From positions 1-64,000 of the forward strand of contig MCFE01000031.1 in assembly GCA_002104905.1 (NCBI GenBank): DNA of 64,000 nt, written 5' to 3'. Positions 59,077 through 64,000 of the stretch are shown one piece after another; the first letter of the stretch is position 1; the number at the start of each line of letters is the position of its first letter. The notes below the pieces were generated by a model that saw only the letters and a list, made by a program, of their open reading frames with translations, was not told where the DNA came from and did no database searches. The position numbers were made by a program, and so were the translations under genes. The stretch is from Basidiobolus meristosporus CBS 931.73. Taxonomy: Eukaryota; Basidiobolomycota; Basidiobolomycetes; Basidiobolales; Basidiobolaceae.

Positions 59077-62000
59077 ATGTCGGGCTCTTCTAAAGACGAG
59101 AAGCCTCAGTGGAATTCTCCTGGGAATAGCCAGTTACCGCCCTTTTCGTAAGTACAGTCTTTTGTTTCATACTTCGCAGAGTCCACGTCTTTGCCACTGT
59201 TTGTGAGCACCAGGGTTGAGTAAGCTCTTAATATCCATTCGGAACATCTTTTAAAGTGCTTTGCAAACGCGTACTACTCGCGGTTATATTCGTGGTTTAA
59301 CGCGCAAGCCTCACATATGCTTATGCGGTTGATGGTGCAAAGCCTGATTTCGGTCGCTTAACTGTTCTCTAATCTTCTGCCTATGAATTACAGTTCAGCC
59401 TCACTTTCTGGGCAGCAGCAATCGCAGCCGGGTCATCAGCCAGCGGGACTTCCCCATTATTTACCACCCCCTAATCCTCCACACTCTCAGCAAAATTCCC
59501 CCATGTCTGTCTCCATGATGGCCCCACCTCAGCCAATAGCTCCATCACCCGCCTCAATACCGCACACAGGCCTTAGTGGCCCCATGAGCAACAGCATGAG
59601 TCCTAACCATTTGGAACATCAACGGCCCCCACCTCCCGCCCAGAGCCCTCCACAAACCGCAAATAGATCAAGGGCCCCCTCCGCTCAACCTCCAAGCCAA
59701 CCTGGCTCTGCCGAGTATAGGCCCTTAAATGTCAGAGATGCCTTGTCATATTTAGATCAGGTTAAAATTCAGTTTCACGATCAGCCAGATGTGTATAACC
59801 GTTTTTTGGATATCATGAAGGATTTCAAGAGTCAAGCGTAAGTCACTATTAGGCAGTTATCCTCTCGTTGTCTGATTGTATCTAACGATGGGCACCCAAA
59901 GTATTGACACTCCAGGTGTTATCGATCGCGTTTCAAACCTTTTCCGAGGCCATCCCACTTTGATTTCGGGGTTCAACACTTTTTTGCCTCCTGGATATAG
60001 AATCGAAATTTCTCCCAATGCGCACGATCCCCATAATGTCCGTGTTACGACGCCAAATGGGACCATCAACTCATCAGGTATGCCTGAGCCTAACCAAGCC
60101 CCTCATCCTCCGCCTGCCGCTTCCAACACCAACCCTAGTATGCCACCTGTGGCTGGCCCCCACTACTACCCCCCTCCGGCGGTTGGTACCTTTACTCATG
60201 GAGGCCCTCCTCCGCAGTCGATAGCATCAGGCCCTCATCCTTCCGCTGGAGGGCAGCTCCCTCCGCAACCGCCCGTGGGTGGGTATCATGTTCCACCAAT
60301 GGCTCAGCACATGTCACATGGCGCCAATGGGCCCCAAGGCCCGGCTACTGGACCCCCTTTATCCAACGGCCCGGGCTCCAATATTGGCTTACAGGGACAG
60401 GGCGCAGTAGGATCGCGTAGACCTCCAGTTGAGTTTAATCATGCCATCAACTATGTTAACAAGATCAAAGTAAGTGGCGCAAGTGTATGTGCTTAAAGCA
60501 GGTTATTAACCATGTTTATGCAGAATCGATTCTCTTCCGAGCCCGAGACATACAAGCAATTCTTAGAGATCCTACAAACCTATCAGAAAGAGCAAAAGCC
60601 TATACAGGAGGTAGGTTGAGACTGAATATCCGGCGGAGTGACGAGTCTTATGGTTTGCTTCTTTCATTACCAGGTGTATGCGCAGGTTCAAGTTCTTTTC
60701 CGCAATGCTACAGATTTGCTAGGAGAATTCAAGCAATTTCTCCCTGACAACAGCGCAAATGCTCAAGGGGGCCCCTCGTCGATTCTCCCTATGCCAGGAA
60801 ACCCTTCGGTGTTGTCGGTTCAAAATAACTCGTCCATCCCTCTCTCACAACAGCCAGGAGTTACTCAACAGCCTCAGCGAATGATGCCTATCATGCCACC
60901 CTCTATCCAAGGTACTCGGATTTGCGTGTCATAATCGCAGAGCCTTATAATAACACGCTCCGAATCATCTAGGAATGGGGCCTGGGCCTCGTTTACCTCC
61001 TGTTGGTAATTTTGGACCAACGAATCCAGTTCCTGCCGCCTCGGAGCCTTTTCCGCAGCAGCCAGTATCCACCATGTCCCCGCCACCTTCAGCTAACCCC
61101 GGTGTACCAGGTGGGGGGCACGCGGTCCCCGTGACGGCCAGTCCAACTCACGCAACAGTTCCCATACCAAACAAGAAGCGAAAGGGCGCCAACGTTGCAA
61201 GCGAGAAAGTCACAGGCGCAACTGGTAGCGCTAAGGCTAAGCGCGCCAAACACGCAGCCCAGAAAATGAATTTAGAGTCATCACCAGGGCCAGCAGGCAT
61301 TGCGTCGCCATCAGCCACCATGCCAACCCAGTTGCCCACCAAACCACCAGCATCCTCGGAGGAGTTGAGTTTCTTCGATCGGGTCAAGAAATATCTATCC
61401 AACAAGCAAACATACAACGAGTTTCTTAAGGTGCTGAATCTCTTCAGTCAAGAGATATTGGATCAAGCGATGCTAGTGCAAAGGGTGGAGTCCTACATCG
61501 GAGGAAATAAGGAGCTCTTTGAGTGGTTTAAGTCTTTCGTTGGTTATGAGCCCAAGAATGAGCATATTGTGGAGAACTTGCCCGCACCAAGACCCAGGGT
61601 GGACTTGTTACGATGCAAAGGCCACGGTCCTAGCTATCGCTTGCTTCCGAAGGCGGTAAGTGTTCCGGACGGGGATGGTGTTTGGTTGGAAAAGTTTATT
61701 GATCGGGGTTTTTCTATGTGCAGGATACCAAGGTGAAATGTTCGGGCCGTGATCTTCACTGCGAGGAAGTACTGAACAACGAATGGGTATCACATCCCAC
61801 CTGGGCAAGTGAGGAGTCCGGATTTGTCGCGCACAAAAAGAATCAGTATGAAGAACAGCTGCACAAGTGCGAGGAGGAGAGATACGAGTATGATCTTAAT
61901 ATAGAAGCCAATCTTAGCACCATTGGGCTGCTAGAACCAATTGCCAGAAAGATTCAAAATATGACCCCGGATGAGAAGTCCAAATACAAACTGCCACCTG

Positions 62001-64000
62001 GCTTGGGTGGACCATCGCTGTGCATCTACAAGCGCATGATCAACAAGATCTACGGGAAAGAGCAAGGGGCCGCAGTAATTGACGCAGTCCACAATAGCCC
62101 AGCAATTGCTGTGCCGGTGGTTCTGAAGCGATTGAAGCAAAAGGATGAGGAGTGGAGACGGGCCAGACGGGAGTGGAATCGAGTCTGGCGTGAGGTGGAT
62201 GTCAAGAACTTCTACAAAGCTTTGGACTATCAGAACGTGAGCTTCAAGTCCAATGACCGCAAACTGATCACTCCCAAATACCTCACCACTGAGATCGAGA
62301 CTATCAAGCGAGAGCAGCGGGACCGGTACCCTCCTGACGTCAGGCCCGCCTACCAGTTCGAGTTTCAGTTTGATGATCCCGAAGTATTCCGTGATATCAC
62401 TCGAATCCTGTTCTCTTCTCTAGGGAAGCAGGGCGGGTTCTCCAATTCCGACAAAGAGTGCATCGAGAGCTTCATCAAGGACTTCATCAGGGAATTCTTC
62501 GGTTTGGAGAAGATCGAGCATGAGCGAATTGAAGACAATGACGACGCCAGCAGTGTTCACACCGATGATACTGATAACGAATCCCGGGCTTCGGAGGACG
62601 AGGATTCCATGAGCTCACAGCAGGACAGTGACGAGCAGAAAGAGAGAGAGAAAGAGACCTTGGCCAACGGTGTGGAGAAATCGACCCCGCCAGAGAGTAT
62701 GGACACCGACTCTGAAGGTGCCCATGCTGACAATGAAGAATCAATCACATCCGCTGCTTCTTCACCACAGGCTAGATCTGTTGAAGACAACACTGCTGAC
62801 AATAAGGTGGATGCAAAGGAGACTGACTCGGGGCTGGCAAAACCAAGCACCCCAAGCAAAGACGAGTCCCGCCAGCCGGCCACCTGGATTCAAATCAAAA
62901 CGCCAAAAATCGAACCCAGGCGGAAAACATCGTTCAACTTCTACGGGAGCAATGTGTTTTATGTTTTCTTCCGGCTGTACCAGCTACTCTATTCGCGAGT
63001 GGAATCAGTCAAGGATAAAGCTGACAAGGTCCCGAGAAAGGTTCCTCATTCCGAAACCAAATCTGTGGCTGGCTCCCTGTCACTCCGGCATCGAGTAGCT
63101 GTGTTGGGAGACATGGATTATGCCAACGCAGACTACTACCAAGAATTCCTTGATCTTGTCGATCGTCTGTTCGATGGAGAGATCGATCAACAGGCCTACG
63201 AGGAAGGAATGCGGTACCTATTCGGAATCCACGCCTACGTGGTGTTCACCATCGATAAGCTTGTTAATGGCCATTCTGCGTCAGATCCAAACCATCGTAC
63301 TAGAGCCCAAGTGCAAAGACTTGATTGATCTGTTCACCAAGGAAAACCACTCCGACACCACCAGTTTCAGGCAACAGATGATGTATCGCTCGAAAGCAGA
63401 GAATGTCATCGACAGCGAGGAGAGCCTGTACCGGATCGAATGTGTGCATAGCAAGAACACTGTCATGATCCAGCTCCTCAACCGCGAGGACACAGTTCTC
63501 GATTCAGCGGTGTCACTGGAGGAAAAGTGGTCCATGTATATTGACAGCTATGTTCTGCTCACGCCCACCAAGGATGTTGTCCAACCCGAAAACAAGCCAT
63601 TCCTGGTGAGAAATAGGCCATCGAACCTGCCGGAGGAGTTGCCGCAGGATGCAATCATGCACAGCGGTCTGGAGTTGAAGATATGCGTCAACACGCTGAA
63701 AACCTATTTCGTGGCCAACACCGAGGATTACTTCCAGCGCAGAAGAAAGCCCGTCTCTGAGAGCGACCTAGAGAATACCAAGCGGAAAAAGCACCAGAAA
63801 TGGCGGAAGTGGCTGGATGGTGACCTGGGGTGGTCACGTGGAAAGCCCCGAGATGAGCTGGAAAAGAAATGCGAGCAATGGTTCACGGGAAAATCCCTCG
63901 ACCTGAAGGACTTGACGACGGTCAAGGAGGATGTCAAGACCCAGTCGTTGGAGTACAGAATCTTCGAAACACCCAAGCAAGATCCGGCAAGTTCCAATAG
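59077..64000 (+). CDS. SIN3: Sin3 histone deacetylase scaffold (3' end off window, frameshifted as read)
   Basis: Exons 59077-59147, 59394-59837, 59902-60469, 60524-60610, 60674-60911, 60973-61655 and 61724 onward. A Gln/Pro-rich N-terminus (PGHQPAGLP and similar) precedes PAH1 ([27 protein letters not shown]), PAH2 (AINYVNKIK then [16 protein letters not shown]), and PAH3 ([22 protein letters not shown]). The histone-deacetylase-interacting region follows, then an acidic linker and the C-terminal domain. Near 63269-63270 an extra G breaks the frame, with a stop at 63326-63328; the continuing frame (from [13 protein letters not shown]) is open to the end of the window. The gene is cut by the window edge. 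Sin3 recruits Rpd3-type deacetylases for repression. Confidence 0.93.

Noticed and set aside
63255-63330. Programmed +1 frameshift in Sin3
   Set aside because: No slippery signal is evident and other genes in the window show similar unrelated indels; assembly error is simpler.
1-64000. tRNA, rRNA or CRISPR features
   Set aside because: No convincing B-box/anticodon arrangement, rRNA sequence or spaced direct-repeat array was found; the tandem repeats are head-to-tail without spacers.

Overview
The window is nuclear DNA of a filamentous or early-diverging fungus. Almost every gene is split by short introns of about 50-80 bases, and the genes are core fungal ones: Sin3, Ctk3, CK2 beta, Dbf2-type NDR kinase, PKA catalytic subunit, eIF2B gamma, Rev7, NC2 alpha, uL30, mL49, GUF1 and a vacuolar aspartic protease. 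A Ty1/copia retrotransposon relic lies at the left edge. A kaptin-like propeller and an IQM-type calmodulin-binding protein hint at an early-diverging (zygomycete-grade) lineage, but that placement is inference.

Layout. 1-4285: decayed copia element with a 3' LTR, an inverted solo LTR of the same family, and an unrelated insertion splitting the reverse transcriptase. 4286-5656 (-): VWA-domain protein. 5657-8696: gene-poor, with a four-copy 40-bp tandem repeat. 8697-11557: GlcNAc-6-phosphate deacetylase and glucosamine-6-phosphate deaminase, the two steps from GlcNAc-6-P to fructose-6-P. 11705-12860 (-): IQM-like protein. 13474-14637: CK2 beta. 15431-19596: two convergent near-identical MFS transporters forming a large palindrome. 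20720-23040: Dbf2-like kinase. 23394-26530: NC2 alpha, a YCII-domain protein and ribosomal protein uL30, all minus. 26775-27909: SF3B4/Hsh49. 28087-29413 (-): DxxxD-type (Mn) cation diffusion facilitator. 29922-31765: two-Myb telobox-like DNA-binding protein. 32404-33659: proteinase A. 33894-35410: kaptin-like protein. 35703-36456: microsomal GST3. 36754-39882 (-): GUF1. 40104-41075: Ctk3. 41196-~42427 (-): Rev7. ~43104-44103 (-): bHLH factor. 44484-45359 (-): Surf4/Erv29. 45851-47661: eIF2B gamma. 47839-48358 (-): mL49. 48738-52952 (-): FG nucleoporin. 53662-55854 (-): USP12/46-type deubiquitinase. 56832-58311: PKA catalytic subunit. 59077-64000: Sin3, running off the right edge.

The genes are mostly independent housekeeping units. 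The exception is a possible amino-sugar neighbourhood (deacetylase, deaminase, two MFS transporters within 11 kb), reminiscent of the NAG cluster of Candida albicans but interrupted here by two unrelated genes.

Several otherwise intact, conserved genes (both transporters, the cation transporter twice, the nucleoporin, Sin3 and possibly Dbf2) carry single-base indels that break the frame. The simplest explanation is residual consensus error in the assembly rather than multiple pseudogenes. Exon coordinates were worked out by hand from splice signals and family similarity and may be off by a base; all family assignments are from recognition, not from searches.
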